NCBI GenBank assembly: GCA_017962545.1
Contig: JAGCVD010000022.1
Coordinates: 21,075 to 85,074 of the forward strand
Origin: Bacteroidales bacterium
GTDB taxonomy: Bacteria > Bacteroidota > Bacteroidia > Bacteroidales > P3
Direction: 5' to 3'
DNA length: 64,000 bases
Part shown: positions 37,750 through 46,702 of the stretch, piece by piece
Position numbering within the stretch: position 1 is the first letter of the stretch
Layout of the letters: every line of letters starts with the position of its first letter
Made by a program: the position numbers and the translations under genes
Notes under the pieces: generated by a model
Databases searched by the model: none
What the model saw: only the letters and a program-made list of their open reading frames with translations
Told to the model about the DNA's origin: nothing

Positions 37750-38322
37750 ATGTATAGAATACAGGAATCGATAGAGCAGAGCGTAGCTGTCAAGCAGCAG
37801 ATTTTGGCTGACAAGGAGTTGATGCAGCGCGTTGAAGAGGCTGCCAAGATGATTGAGCGGAGCCTCCGTGCCGGCGGCAAGATACACTTCTGCGGCAACG
37901 GTGGCAGCGCCGCCGACGCACAGCACCTCGCCGCCGAGCTCAGCGGCCGTTTCTACTTCGACCGTCCGCCCCTCAACGCGGAGGCGCTGCATTGCAACAC
38001 CAGCTACCTCACAGCCGTGGGCAACGACTACGGCTATGAATATATCTTCGCCCGCCTGCTGCGCGGCACCGCCAAGCGGGGCGACGTGCTGGTGGGCATC
38101 AGCACCAGCGGCAACAGCAAGAATATCCTCGAAGCCTACAAGGTGGCCCAAGAGCTGGGCGTGAACATCGTCTCCATGACCGGAGCCTCCGGTGGCAAGA
38201 TGCGCGACTGCGGCGGCCTGCTGCTCAACGTACCGTCGACCGACACCCCCCGCATCCAAGAGAGCCACATCATGCTAGGTCACATCATCTGCGAGCTGGT
38301 AGAGACAGCTATGTTTAAGTAG
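37750..38322 (+). CDS. gmhA: Sedoheptulose 7-phosphate isomerase
   Basis: 190 residues of the SIS fold. The motifs HFCGNGGSAADAQHLAAEL (with the zinc His), SGRFYFDRP, and GISTSGNSKNI are typical of GmhA. It turns sedoheptulose 7-phosphate into D-glycero-D-manno-heptose 7-phosphate, the first step. The ending ESHIMLGHIICELVE carries the usual second His pair. It lies 37 bp after hddA, in the same operon. Confidence 0.95.
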   Translation: MYRIQESIEQSVAVKQQILADKELMQRVEEAAKMIERSLRAGGKIHFCGNGGSAADAQHLAAELSGRFYFDRPPLNAEALHCNTSYLTAVGNDYGYEYIFARLLRGTAKRGDVLVGISTSGNSKNILEAYKVAQELGVNIVSMTGASGGKMRDCGGLLLNVPSTDTPRIQESHIMLGHIICELVETAMFK

Positions 38323-38359
38323 AGGAGATAAGGAGACAGGAGATAAGGAGTAAAGGAGG
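38322..38359 (+). repeat. AGGAGATAAGGAGA(C) repeats with a Shine-Dalgarno match
   Basis: Two imperfect copies of AGGAGATAAGGAG, then AAAGGAGG at 38352-38359, nine bases before the hddC ATG. A clear ribosome-binding sequence is unusual in this window. Confidence 0.65.
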
Positions 38360-38368
38360 TTGTATTCA

Positions 38369-39055
38369 ATGAGAGAAGCTATCGTTTTGGCTGGTGGTTT
38401 CGGCACCCGTCTACGCTCCGTGGTGAGCGATGTGCCCAAGCCCATGGCTCCCGTTGCCGGACGTCCGTTCCTAAGCTACCTGCTCGACGACTTGTTGCAG
38501 CAGGGCTATCGGCACGTTGTCCTCGCCACTGGCTATCTGCACGAGAAGGTGGAGGAGTATTTCGGCCACGAATACCACGGTATCGCGATTGACTACGCCC
38601 GTGAGACCTCGCCGCTGGGTACTGGCGGCGCCATCGTCAACGGTCTCCAGCACTGCCGTGAGGAGCGCGTCACCGTGCTTAACGGCGACACCCTTTTCCG
38701 CATCGACCACGACCGCCTGCTGGCTGTCGGCGACGAGAGCCGTCTGACCCTCGTGCTGCGCCACGTGCCCGATGCGGGCCGCTACGGTGCCGTGGAGGTC
38801 GACGCCCACGGCTGCGTCACCGCCTTCCGTGAGAAAGACCCCACCGCTGGCGAGGGTCTCATCAACGGCGGCATCTACCGCCTGCACCGCTCCCTGCTCG
38901 ACGGCTGGCCTCTGGGGCAGCAGTTCTCTTTCGAGAAAGAGGTCATGCAACCCCTCCGCGAGACCTTCCGTGCCTACCTCTCCGACACCTATTTCATTGA
39001 CATCGGCGTGCCCGGCGACTACGCCCGTGCCCAAACCGAACTGCCGACACTATGA
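38369..39055 (+). CDS. hddC: D-glycero-alpha-D-manno-heptose 1-phosphate guanylyltransferase
   Basis: About 228 residues from ATG 38369, chosen for its good ribosome-binding match. The nucleotidyltransferase signature is AIVLAGGFGTRLRS, followed by DVPKPMAPVAGRPFL, VLNGDTLFRID and EKDPTAGEGLINGGIY. It adds GMP to heptose 1-phosphate to form GDP-D-glycero-alpha-D-manno-heptose. The gene order makes this the final step of the pathway. Confidence 0.9.
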   Translation: MREAIVLAGGFGTRLRSVVSDVPKPMAPVAGRPFLSYLLDDLLQQGYRHVVLATGYLHEKVEEYFGHEYHGIAIDYARETSPLGTGGAIVNGLQHCREERVTVLNGDTLFRIDHDRLLAVGDESRLTLVLRHVPDAGRYGAVEVDAHGCVTAFREKDPTAGEGLINGGIYRLHRSLLDGWPLGQQFSFEKEVMQPLRETFRAYLSDTYFIDIGVPGDYARAQTELPTL

Positions 39056-39570
39056 GAGCCTTGTTTCTTGACCGCGACGGTGTGCTCAACGTGCTGCGCC
39101 CCGACGACTACGTGAAGAACCCCGACGAACTGGAGGTATTGCCCGGCGTGGCGGAGGCCCTGGAGTTGTGCCGCAAGCAGTTTGACCGTATCTTTATCGT
39201 CACCAACCAGCAAGGCATCGGCAAAGGGCTGATGACCGAGGCCGACCTTGAGGCCATCCACCGCAAGCTGGTGGAATCCATCGGCCCCATCGACCGTATC
39301 TACCACTGTCCCGCGCTGAAGCGCGAGCACAGCTTCCGCCGCAAACCCAACATCGGCATGGCGTTGCAGGCGCGGCGCGACTTTCCCGATATCCGACTCA
39401 AAGACAGCGTGATGGTCGGCGACAGCGAGACCGACATGCTTTTCGGCCGCCGCGCCGGCATGAAAACAGTGCTGGTCGGCAACAACTCCACTGTCGCCAC
39501 CGACCAGCCCCATCTGGTGGATTACCGTTACTCCACGTTACTTGACTTCGCGCAGCAATGGCGGTCGTGA
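39052..39570 (+). CDS. gmhB: D-glycero-D-manno-heptose 1,7-bisphosphate 7-phosphatase
   Basis: 172 residues of the HAD-IIIA family: DRDGVLN at the start (Asp8, Asp10), IVTNQQGIGKG in motif 2, and VMVGDSETDML in motif 4. The YHCPALKREHSFRRKP stretch fits the GmhB zinc loop only in part (one Cys). It removes the 7-phosphate between HddA and HddC. The start overlaps hddC by 4 bp, and the end overlaps the converging cation transporter gene by 43 bp. Confidence 0.9.
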   Translation: MRALFLDRDGVLNVLRPDDYVKNPDELEVLPGVAEALELCRKQFDRIFIVTNQQGIGKGLMTEADLEAIHRKLVESIGPIDRIYHCPALKREHSFRRKPNIGMALQARRDFPDIRLKDSVMVGDSETDMLFGRRAGMKTVLVGNNSTVATDQPHLVDYRYSTLLDFAQQWRS

Positions 39571-40481
39571 CAGTGGCTGCTCTGGGTTTCCAATTCCAAA
39601 GTACTGTGATGGATGCCGATGCCGTCGAGGTAATCCTTCAGACGGTCGGTGACCTCCTCGAGCATGGTGGCTTCGGGGATGACGATATGCGCCGTGATGG
39701 CTGTCTCGGTGGTGGAGATGGGCCAGATGTGCATGTGGTGCACGTTGAGGACGCCCTCCTGCGCCTCTAACTGCTTGGTGACATCCTCGACGTCGAAGCC
39801 CTCGGGCACGGCATCGGTGCTCATACGCAGGCTCTCGGACAGCAGGCTCCAGGTGCTGACAAGAATGACGACAGCGATGACGAGGCCGATAATGGGGTCG
39901 ACGACGGTCCATCCCGTGAGGTTGATAACCACGCCGCTGACGACGACGCCTACCGACACGAGGGTGTCGGCCAACATGTGCAGGAAGGCGCCGCGGGTGT
40001 TGATGTCGTGCTGCTGCTGACGACTGAGCACCCAGGCGGTGACGCCGTTGATGACTATGCCCACGGCGGCGGTCCAGATGATGAGGGTGCCGTTGACGTC
40101 GGCAGGATGGAAGAACTTATCGACGCTCTCCACGATGATGGCGCCGACGGCGACGAGGAGGATGATAGCGTTGAGCAGTGAGATAAGCACCGAAGCCTTG
40201 CGGTGGCCGTAGGTGAAACGCTTGGTGGCATGACTGGAGGCCAGCTTGAGGGCTATCATAGCCAGCAGCAGCGAGAAGACGTCGCTGAGGTTGTGACCAG
40301 CGTCGCTGAGGAGGCCCAGAGAGTGACCGATGAAGCCTGCCACGACCTCGACGATGACGAAGGCCAGATTGAGGGCTACGGCTACTATATATATTGTAGA
40401 GAGCCGCTCGATAGCATGGGTATGGTGGTGGTGATGATGATGACCGTGGTCGTGGTCATGATGGTGGTGTTCGTGTGACAT
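39528..40481 (-). CDS. Cation diffusion facilitator (zinc/cobalt exporter)
   Basis: 317 residues. The N-terminus is a striking His/Asp run (MSHEHHHHDHDHGHHHHHHH, residues 1-20), a metal-buffering tail. Six membrane helices follow with the HxxxD metal sites in helix 2 (SDAGHNLSDV) and helix 5 (LHMLADTLVS), and the C-terminal cytoplasmic domain (NVHHMHIWPIS) is that of CDF exporters. It uses proton antiport to expel zinc. It has its own -7 box. Confidence 0.93.
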   Translation of the reverse strand: MSHEHHHHDHDHGHHHHHHHTHAIERLSTIYIVAVALNLAFVIVEVVAGFIGHSLGLLSDAGHNLSDVFSLLLAMIALKLASSHATKRFTYGHRKASVLISLLNAIILLVAVGAIIVESVDKFFHPADVNGTLIIWTAAVGIVINGVTAWVLSRQQQHDINTRGAFLHMLADTLVSVGVVVSGVVINLTGWTVVDPIIGLVIAVVILVSTWSLLSESLRMSTDAVPEGFDVEDVTKQLEAQEGVLNVHHMHIWPISTTETAITAHIVIPEATMLEEVTDRLKDYLDGIGIHHSTLELETQSSHCHDRHCCAKSSNVE

Positions 40482-40515
40482 AATGCGTTGTTTTTTTTGT
40501 TCTAATTTCGTTTTG

Positions 40516-40523
40516 CAAAATTA
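40516..40523 (-). promoter_or_regulatory. -7 box of the CDF gene
   Basis: TAATTTTG on the minus strand, 35 bp before the ATG. No TTTG at standard spacing; folC ends only 12 bp upstream. Confidence 0.55.
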
Positions 40524-40534
40524 CGAACATTCTG

Positions 40535-41818
40535 TCAAACAGGGTCCTCACCATTATTGGTGAAAGCGAGGGCGTCGGCGACGAGGAAGATACTACCCGT
40601 AACAAGCACCAGGTCATCGGGTTGCGCCGCCTGACGGGCGGCGGTGACGGCTTCACCTACCTGTCCGTAGGCCTCACCATGGATACCAATGGCCTCGGCA
40701 GCGGCCTTCAAATCACTCACAGGAAGGGCTCTGGGCACCGAAGGTTGGGTGAAGTACCAAATGAGTTCAGAGTTATGAATCAAGAGTTCGGAGTTGAGAA
40801 ATTGGAGGATGTGAGTGAAGTCTTTGTCGTTAACACAGCCATAGATAATGTGGAGATTACGATGTGGTGTATTGTTTACTCCCTGCAACATGGCGCGGAT
40901 GCCGGGCTCGTTGTGGGCCGTCTCACAGATGGTGAGTGGTGCCTCACCAATCTTCTGCCAGCGGCCGTGGAGGTGGGTATTGGTTACAACGTGGCTTAAG
41001 CCTCGTTGCAAGTGTGTAGTGGTCAGTGTGTAGCGGTTATTTTTTCGGAGGACTTCGACAGCTTCGAGGACTGTGGCGATATTCTTCTTCTGATATTCGC
41101 CCGTTAGTTCCTCGGTATAGCGGATGATGTCGTCGACCACATAGTGTTGGTCGGCGAAGGTGATGGGTGCATGATGGGAGGCGGCGGTAGCGAGAAAGAC
41201 GGGCGCCGTCTCGGATTGCGTCTCCCCTATCACCACGGGGACCCCCTCCTTGATGATGCCGGCCTTCTCGGCGGCTATCTTCTCCAGCGTGTCGCCGAGG
41301 AACTGGGTGTGGTCGAGGCCGATGTTGGTGATAACACTCAGTTCGGGAACAATGACATTGGTAGAGTCGAGGCGACCTCCCATACCCACTTCGATGACGG
41401 CGATGTCGACCTGCTCACGGGCGAAGTAGTCGAAGGCTAGGCCGACGGTCATCTCGAAAAATGACAGGGAGTTGGCTGTCAGCAGTTGGTAGTTGGCAGC
41501 AACAAAATTTACAACTTCGTCTTTAGGTATCATCTGGCCGTTGATGCGGATACGCTCGCGGAAGTCGACGAGGTGCGGCGAAGTGTAAAGGCCCACCTTG
41601 TAGCCCGCCTCCTGGAGTATAGAGGCGAGGAAATGGCTGACGGAACCTTTGCCGTTTGTGCCAGCGACATGGATGCTGCGGAACTTGCGCTCCGGATTGC
41701 CGAGGGCCTCCATCATGTCGACGGTGGGCTGTATGTCGGCCTTGTAAGCAGCAGCGCCGATGCGGTGATACATCGGCAACTGCGAAAACATGAAGTCTAG
41801 TGTTTCCTGGTAAGTCAT
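40535..41818 (-). CDS. folC: Folylpolyglutamate synthase / dihydrofolate synthase
   Basis: 427 residues of the Mur-ligase type. The P-loop is GTNGKGSVSHF (residues 53-63), then YTSPHLVDFRERIRING, EVGMGGRLDSTNV and the C-terminal domain start HLHGRWQ. It adds glutamate to dihydropteroate and folates. Two heptamer arrays sit inside the gene (41470-41497, encoding part of VAANYQLLTANSLSF; 40763-40804, encoding FLNSELLIHNSEL). It is the last gene of a four-gene minus-strand operon and starts 4 bp inside the preceding gene. Confidence 0.95.
   Translation of the reverse strand: MTYQETLDFMFSQLPMYHRIGAAAYKADIQPTVDMMEALGNPERKFRSIHVAGTNGKGSVSHFLASILQEAGYKVGLYTSPHLVDFRERIRINGQMIPKDEVVNFVAANYQLLTANSLSFFEMTVGLAFDYFAREQVDIAVIEVGMGGRLDSTNVIVPELSVITNIGLDHTQFLGDTLEKIAAEKAGIIKEGVPVVIGETQSETAPVFLATAASHHAPITFADQHYVVDDIIRYTEELTGEYQKKNIATVLEAVEVLRKNNRYTLTTTHLQRGLSHVVTNTHLHGRWQKIGEAPLTICETAHNEPGIRAMLQGVNNTPHRNLHIIYGCVNDKDFTHILQFLNSELLIHNSELIWYFTQPSVPRALPVSDLKAAAEAIGIHGEAYGQVGEAVTAARQAAQPDDLVLVTGSIFLVADALAFTNNGEDPV
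40763..40804 (-). repeat. Heptamer array in folC, C-terminal
   Basis: Plus-strand units GAGTTCA, GAGTTAT, GAATCAA, GAGTTCG, GAGTTGA, GAAATTG: 42 bp, in frame. Confidence 0.75.
41470..41497 (-). repeat. Heptamer array in folC, N-terminal half
   Basis: Plus-strand units AGTTGGC, TGTCAGC, AGTTGGT, AGTTGGC. Confidence 0.7.
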
Positions 41819-43578
41819 TTGTGCGGGATGGTATAGGTGAGGCCGGCGAGGAAGAGGCCGCGCTGCGAGGGGTAGTTAGCCCAATACCAGTAGCGCTGGA
41901 AGGCGAGGTTGTCCATCTTCGCGAAGAAACTGAGGGCGCGGTTGTGGCGGTATTCCACCTCGGCGTTGATGCCGTAGCGCATGGGCAGCGTCTGACCGCC
42001 GTCGGCCTCCATCTTGCCCAACAGCTGTCCTTCGAGGTAGAAGAACCACTTGTTGTGGTAATTGACCTTGGCGCTGACGAGGGCATCCCAGTCGGGACGG
42101 TAATACATGCTCCAAACAGGCTGGATGGCACCTATTTCGGTAAAGTTGTAATGATAGTAGTGGCCACCGGCACGGAGGGTAATCATCTCGTCATTGACGA
42201 AAGTGATGTCGCCGCCCACCGTCAGGCGGTTGAGGCTATTGTAGGCCACCTGATAGACATTATCAAGATCGTAATAGGGGCTGAGCGTGAAGGTGATGTC
42301 GTTCTCGCGGAGCGAGTAGCTCACCTCGGCGTTAGCCTCGAGTTTCTTGCTCAGCGTCCAGCGGGCGTGGCCGACGAAGTCGTAGTGGGAAGTGGCAGCA
42401 GTCGAGCCCCATTGCGATATCTCGGGCATCACATAGGGGTTGATTTGCCGGATGCTGTTCAGGCTGTTGGCCTCCATGCCTCCGGTGGCGGCCAGGCTGA
42501 GCACGAGGTTGCCCTTCATCAGTTTCTTGCTGACAACGACATCCGGGAAGAAATGGAAAACGGTGCCGGGATTGTTCATAAGGCCATCCCAGCCCATCGT
42601 AACGCCCGCGTGGATATCCAGCCCGCGGAAGAAGAAAACGGCGAATGGGTTGACCTGAACAAGGTTGCCTACATAATTGGGGTTGAAGAGGAAAGGCGTG
42701 TTGTTTCTACCCAGCGGCAAGTTATCGGACGACATCTCGTATCGGTAGGCATCCCACTCGGCATGCAGATAGGCGATACCTTTATACTTGTGGGCAATAT
42801 TGAATCCATAATGCACATCGCCGCTAAGGTTGAGATTGAGTTCGTTCTGGTTCCAGATGCTCCAAAGGTCGGCAAGGTGCACGTTGACAGCGTAGCCCAG
42901 TTTGTTGGCATCAAGTTCCATATTCTTGATGCCGACGTTCCAAGTGGCCACGTTGTAGGAAGCGCGGTAGTCGGCGAGGCTGATGTCGTCGCGCGTCAAT
43001 CCGAGAACATTCTGGAGGGTATTGTCGGTGAAGCCGTAGTAGAGATTATGGTCATGTTCGTAACTGAGGTCGGACGAGAGCTGAAGGACGTCGCCAACGA
43101 TATACTTACCAAAGAGGGTGACACCCGTGTTGCCCTGCTGCACAGGACCGTATTCAGGCAATTTGGAGAACTTGTCCCATGAGGAGAAGTGGTTAATGCG
43201 GACACCGTAGGTCTTGAGGCGGTCGCGCGTGGAGCTCCAATAGAGGTCGGCTAGAGGCGACCAATAGTTACCGAAGCCAAGACGCAGGTAATTGTTGTAG
43301 AGCTTGGTAGCGGGCTCTCCGATAATGCGGGCGGCACGGATGCGGGTGGGCTCATACATGGCACGCAGACGCGTGGGCGTAATGGTGTAATGGTAGGTAT
43401 GCTCGATACGCGACAAAGTGTCGGTAATCTGTGCTGGGAAATTGAGTTTCTCAGCCTGGTCGATGACAGGCGTATAAGAACCTTTGACGACGACACTCTC
43501 ATTGTAGGTGTTGTCGTTCTGTGCAAAAAGGGCTGCGGAGCAGAGCAGCAGGGCTGTGGATATAATGATCTTTTTCAT
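41815..43578 (-). CDS. Outer-membrane beta-barrel protein (TonB-dependent receptor-like, no plug)
   Basis: 587 residues with a signal peptide (MKKIIISTALLLCSAALFAQ). After a short N-terminal part (ESVVVKGSYTPVIDQAEKL) the whole length alternates in barrel-like strands (NYLRLGFGNYWSPLADLYW, GVRINHFSSWDKF), ending GLTYTIPHK. The plug domain of true TonB receptors is absent. It sits between a long TPR protein and folC, with 12-bp spacing and 4-bp overlap, so it is probably part of one transcript. Its cargo is unknown. Confidence 0.75.
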   Translation of the reverse strand: MKKIIISTALLLCSAALFAQNDNTYNESVVVKGSYTPVIDQAEKLNFPAQITDTLSRIEHTYHYTITPTRLRAMYEPTRIRAARIIGEPATKLYNNYLRLGFGNYWSPLADLYWSSTRDRLKTYGVRINHFSSWDKFSKLPEYGPVQQGNTGVTLFGKYIVGDVLQLSSDLSYEHDHNLYYGFTDNTLQNVLGLTRDDISLADYRASYNVATWNVGIKNMELDANKLGYAVNVHLADLWSIWNQNELNLNLSGDVHYGFNIAHKYKGIAYLHAEWDAYRYEMSSDNLPLGRNNTPFLFNPNYVGNLVQVNPFAVFFFRGLDIHAGVTMGWDGLMNNPGTVFHFFPDVVVSKKLMKGNLVLSLAATGGMEANSLNSIRQINPYVMPEISQWGSTAATSHYDFVGHARWTLSKKLEANAEVSYSLRENDITFTLSPYYDLDNVYQVAYNSLNRLTVGGDITFVNDEMITLRAGGHYYHYNFTEIGAIQPVWSMYYRPDWDALVSAKVNYHNKWFFYLEGQLLGKMEADGGQTLPMRYGINAEVEYRHNRALSFFAKMDNLAFQRYWYWANYPSQRGLFLAGLTYTIPHK

Positions 43579-43590
43579 TGTTTCCTGGTC

Positions 43591-46500
43591 TTAAAGTTCG
43601 ATGGTTATCTCTTCCTCGTCGGAGGGCTGCGGGGCAGGCTGCTCGGCGGCGATGATGGCGGCAAGTTTCTGTCGAGCCACACTCAGGAGTTCCTCACCGT
43701 CATAGTTGTCGATGATACTCTGGAGGGTCTGCTTGGCCTGAAGACTATTGCCATGGGCGTAGTAGATGTCGGCCCAGAGGATGAACGAGTAGGCCAACCA
43801 ATAGTCACTCGAGGCGTCGTCCACGATGCTCTCGATGATCTTCTCTGCCTGCTGGTATTGTTGCTGCTGCATCAATATCTCGGCCTGGCGGCAACGGGCC
43901 TCGCCGTTGTACTCGCCATTGGAAGAGTTGGCAATGTAGCCGTAGTAGACGTAAGCCGAGTCACGGTATCCTCCGTCAAAGAAGGAACGAGCCATATCGA
44001 GGCAGGCCTCCTCCTTGAGTTCAGGAGTAGCCTTGCTTTCGGCGAGCAACTTACGTCCCCAGAACTCGATGTTCCCGGTATGACCACCCAAAGCCACCGC
44101 GCTACGTAGGGCTCCAACATAGCCTTGCAGCAGGCTTGCGTCGCTCTCGGCATTGGTGCAGAGGCGCTCATAGAGGGAGCCTGCTTTGGCATAGTCGCCC
44201 ATGTTATAGGCAATATTGGCGGCATTGTTGAGCGAACGTTCGCTGTACTGGTTCTTGCCCGCCGCGGCGACGGCCTCGTAATGCGGCAGCGCCTTGCCAT
44301 CCTGCTGTTCACGGTGGTAACAGTCGGCCAACAGGTAATGGGCCTTGAGGGCGAAGAGGCCGTTGGGGAACTTCTGAAGATAGCTCTCCAAGCCAGTGGC
44401 CGCAGCGGTGAAGTTACTCTGCTGGTAGCGCTCCTCGGCCGCCAGGAAGGTGGTGGAGTCTTGCTCGACGGTGGACACAGCTACCTTGGTGGTACGCTGG
44501 ACGTAGGTGAAGTATTCGTCCACTCGGTTCTGGGCAATATAGATATTCTTCACCATGCTAAGTGCATCGCGGGCCTCGTCGGTGCCCGGATATTCCGTCA
44601 ACAGCCTGTCGAAGGCGCGTAAAGCCTCGTTGTTATGGTCGGTATTATAGTAAATCAAACCCTGATTGAGGAGAGCATTCTTGACATAAGCGCTCTGCGG
44701 GTATTGCTTGATGAAGTTATTATAGTAGGTCATAGCCATCTCGTTATTGTCGCACATCATGTAGGTGTTGGCAATCTCGAGCATAGCCTTCGACTTAAGG
44801 GGCGAATTGTTGAAGCGCTCGAAGATATAGTTGAGATGGGTCAGCTTGTCGCCGTTCTTACCCTGGGCACCATAGGCGAGGGCTTTCTGATAGGTTGCAT
44901 AGTCGGCATCGCGACCACCGGCCTTGATAACCTTGTCATATTGCGGGATAGCCTCTGCAAAGCGGCTCTGCACATAGAGACAGTCGCCCATGCGATTCCA
45001 CACGTCATTCTGCATCTTTCTCTGCTTTTGGATGCCAGCGTCTGACGAGGCAGACGCCTCTTTCGACATTCGTGCATCCAACTCACTGAAGGTCTCGTAT
45101 GCGTCAGCATACTGCTTCTTCTTCATCTGCAGGTAGCCGTAGGTGTAACGAGCATCATTGGCATATATAGAACTATTGGAGTAGGATGACAGCAGGAAAC
45201 GCTCCAGATTGCGCTCCGCCTCACGACCTTTTCCATTGCGATATTGCCACTCGCCAAGCAGATAGTTGGCGTCGGCGGTGATGCGGGGCACCGCGTTGAT
45301 CTTCACCGCCTTCTCATAGAGTTTTACGCCTTCCTCCTCCTTACCACTGTTGCTGAGTTCTATGCCACGGTTGAGTACAGCGCGCTGGTAAGCCTGCTCG
45401 AGGGCGGCGTTGCGGTCGGGCACCTTCTCCAAGAGACGGATGGCGTCCTTGTAGTTGTTGGTAGAGCAGTAGAGCTCCGTCAATATCTCCTCAGCCTCGG
45501 TTTTGTGGCGGCTCTTGGGATACTTCTTCAGGTAACTCTCGAAAGACTTGATGCTCTCGCCCATGGCATTCTGGTTGAGTTCACAACTCAGCTTGGCGTA
45601 GTTGAAGAGGGCGTCCTCCTTGATTTTCTTGTCGAAATCCATCTTCGACGCCTGGAGGAACATGCTGCGGGCTTCCATCTTGCGGCCCAGCTTCACGTAG
45701 CAGTCACCCAATACATAGAGGGCGTTCTGTGCCACGCTGTCGCTGCATGAGGTTTTCTTGGCCAGGTAGATGGCTGCCTCGTCATACTTGCCGAGCATAT
45801 AGTAGCTGTAGCCCACCTGATAGTCGTTGTCCTGAGGAGTGCAGCTCTCTACCTTGCGCTGCTCGTTTTCCACCTCGCGATACTGTTCCAGCGCCTTGGC
45901 ATACTCGCCACGGTTGAAGTATATCTCGCCAATCATCTGGTGTATCTCGTTCTTCTTGAAGGCATCGTGCTCATTGAGCAGTTGAGGCGCCATCTCCAGC
46001 AACTCGTCATCCTTGCCGAGGTAATAATAGATACGGGCGATATAACTGGGGGCTATCTTGGCGAACTTACGATCCTGCTGCAGCTCACGGAAGTTCTTCA
46101 GTGCCAAGTCATACTGTCCGTTCATATACTGTATGTGGGCATAATAGTAAAGGCTTGACGTGCGGTACTTTGAATGGCCGTCAATCTGCTGCGAGAAGAG
46201 TTTGGCAGCGCGCTGTGTGTCACCGCGCTGGAAGTAGCAATAGCCCATCTTAAAGTTGTACTCGCTACGATGGTCGTATTCCACCTCGGCGGCATTGACC
46301 TCGCGGTAGTACGACAGCGCCCGCTCATAGTCACCTCGCGTGTAGTAGAAATTGCCAAGATAGAAGCGCGCCATATTGCAACGCGAACTCTGAGGGTAGA
46401 GGCGCAGGAACTCCTCCAGCCGATAGTAGGCGTCATTATTGTCGAGTTTTTCCGAACAGACGGCGGCATAATAGGCAGCGTCGCTGGCCGTCAACCAGTC

Positions 46501-46686
46501 GACAGAGGCTGGCACCACATGGTCGAATATCTGCTGCGCAGCAGCGTACTTCTGTTTCTGATAGAGGTCGGTAGCTTGGCGGTAGCGGTCACGCAGCCGT
46601 TCGCCGCCAGTCTCTTTCTGCGCCCATACAGGCAGCGAGAGAGCCACCAAAGCCACAATGGTCAAAAAATGCTTGCTGTTATTCAT
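43591..46686 (-). CDS. Large periplasmic TPR-repeat protein
   Basis: About 1031 residues from ATG 46686 (MNNSKHFLTIVALVALSLP, signal peptide); the frame is open further upstream. The body is almost all tetratricopeptide-like helical repeats, such as DLYQKQKYAAAQQIFDHV, RFYLGNFYYTRGDYERALSY and YLLADCYHREQQDGKALPHY. The C-terminus is acidic (PSDEEEITIEL). Proteins of this form scaffold envelope complexes such as gliding/T9SS-like or YbgF-type assemblies. The next gene encodes a barrel, a possible partner. Confidence 0.82.
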   Translation of the reverse strand: MNNSKHFLTIVALVALSLPVWAQKETGGERLRDRYRQATDLYQKQKYAAAQQIFDHVVPASVDWLTASDAAYYAAVCSEKLDNNDAYYRLEEFLRLYPQSSRCNMARFYLGNFYYTRGDYERALSYYREVNAAEVEYDHRSEYNFKMGYCYFQRGDTQRAAKLFSQQIDGHSKYRTSSLYYYAHIQYMNGQYDLALKNFRELQQDRKFAKIAPSYIARIYYYLGKDDELLEMAPQLLNEHDAFKKNEIHQMIGEIYFNRGEYAKALEQYREVENEQRKVESCTPQDNDYQVGYSYYMLGKYDEAAIYLAKKTSCSDSVAQNALYVLGDCYVKLGRKMEARSMFLQASKMDFDKKIKEDALFNYAKLSCELNQNAMGESIKSFESYLKKYPKSRHKTEAEEILTELYCSTNNYKDAIRLLEKVPDRNAALEQAYQRAVLNRGIELSNSGKEEEGVKLYEKAVKINAVPRITADANYLLGEWQYRNGKGREAERNLERFLLSSYSNSSIYANDARYTYGYLQMKKKQYADAYETFSELDARMSKEASASSDAGIQKQRKMQNDVWNRMGDCLYVQSRFAEAIPQYDKVIKAGGRDADYATYQKALAYGAQGKNGDKLTHLNYIFERFNNSPLKSKAMLEIANTYMMCDNNEMAMTYYNNFIKQYPQSAYVKNALLNQGLIYYNTDHNNEALRAFDRLLTEYPGTDEARDALSMVKNIYIAQNRVDEYFTYVQRTTKVAVSTVEQDSTTFLAAEERYQQSNFTAAATGLESYLQKFPNGLFALKAHYLLADCYHREQQDGKALPHYEAVAAAGKNQYSERSLNNAANIAYNMGDYAKAGSLYERLCTNAESDASLLQGYVGALRSAVALGGHTGNIEFWGRKLLAESKATPELKEEACLDMARSFFDGGYRDSAYVYYGYIANSSNGEYNGEARCRQAEILMQQQQYQQAEKIIESIVDDASSDYWLAYSFILWADIYYAHGNSLQAKQTLQSIIDNYDGEELLSVARQKLAAIIAAEQPAPQPSDEEEITIEL

Positions 46687-46702
46687 AGTGCTTGATTCTT
46701 TT

